From Symbiobacteriaceae bacterium (GTDB lineage: Bacteria > Bacillota_E > Symbiobacteriia > Symbiobacteriales > Symbiobacteriaceae): DNA of 5,240 bases. The notes below the pieces were generated by a model that was not told the origin of the DNA, made no database searches, and saw only the letters and a program-made list of their open reading frames with translations. Of the stretch, positions 5,098 to 5,240 are shown piece by piece (within the stretch, counting starts at the first letter, position 1; every line of letters begins with the position of its first letter). Location: contig DAHVXO010000351.1 in NCBI GenBank assembly GCA_027356675.1, positions 1 to 5,240 on the forward strand. The letters run 5' to 3'. A program made the position numbers and the translations under genes.

Positions 5098-5240
5098 TCA
5101 GGAAATCAGCTGCTGCTTGTGACGGCTCAGGCGCCCGCGCAACCGCAGAATCGCCTTAGAATGCAGTTGTGAGATGCGTGCGACCGACAAGTTCATGATA
5201 GAGGCGATCTCCTTGGCAGTCAGGCCTTCAAAATAGAAGA
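5098..5240 (-). CDS. sigD: Flagellar RNA polymerase sigma factor (sigma-28, SigD/FliA/WhiG type), C-terminal fragment
   Basis: The window holds only the last 46 codons; the upstream part lies beyond 5240. The visible sequence, starting FYFEGLTAKEIASIMNLSVA and continuing RISQLHSKAILRLRGRLSR, is the region 4.2 helix-turn-helix that recognises the -35 element. The stretch ARISQLHSKAILRLR is characteristic of the sigma-28 subgroup (FliA, SigD, WhiG) rather than housekeeping sigma-70. The frame ends at TGA 5098-5100. Sigma-28 transcribes late flagellar, chemotaxis and motility genes and is usually held by FlgM until the hook is complete. Its place directly before fapA fits the end of a fla/che operon. 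The subgroup call is firm; which of the three names applies cannot be settled from this fragment. Confidence 0.92.
   Translation of the reverse strand, partial: FYFEGLTAKEIASIMNLSVARISQLHSKAILRLRGRLSRHKQQLIS

Overview
The window is GC-rich and every supported gene lies on the minus strand, so transcription runs from high to low coordinates. The gene order is end of a flagellar sigma factor (sigD/fliA/whiG type), possible 39-codon small ORF, fapA, unknown 106-aa protein, swrB-like membrane protein, short MerR-like protein, rpsB, tsf. This matches the end of the fla/che cluster of motile Firmicutes, where Bacillus subtilis has sigD-swrB-rpsB-tsf. High GC, strong AGGAGG Shine-Dalgarno sites, GTG starts and a FapA between sigD and swrB suggest a high-GC Firmicute, perhaps Symbiobacterium-like. 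That taxonomic guess is inference.

Layout by region. 5098-5240: C-terminus of sigma-28 with its region 4.2 helix-turn-helix. 4986-5097: short gap with a 9-bp inverted repeat, a duplicated 15-mer and a possible small ORF that overlaps the fapA start. 3531-4985: fapA. 3171-3491: small hydrophilic protein of unknown function. 2456-3145: SwrB-like protein with a membrane anchor, coiled coil and C-terminal HTH-like segment. 2313-2455: 143 bp with no convincing gene or promoter. 2076-2312: lone MerR-type DNA-binding domain. 1893-2075: a good sigma-A-type promoter and a structured leader of about 110 nt for rpsB. 1053-1892: rpsB, with a C-terminal tail of five AKEEAP repeats encoded by an 18-bp tandem repeat. 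891-1052: gap with a strong GC hairpin. 15-890: tsf.

The upper half belongs to motility: sigma-28 transcribes late flagellar genes, FapA and SwrB-like proteins accompany flagellar assembly, and the 106-aa protein probably belongs with them by position. The lower half is translation: S2 and EF-Ts are normally co-transcribed. The promoter at 2011-2040 lets rpsB-tsf be expressed without the flagellar operon. I find no T-tracted terminator between the halves on the coding strand, so read-through from the motility genes is possible.

I see no CRISPR array, transposon, tRNA, rRNA or defence system. The most interesting unexplained items are the sigD-fapA intergenic repeats with the small ORF, the rpsB leader, the hairpin between rpsB and tsf, the S2 tail repeats and the MerR-like protein next to the rpsB promoter.
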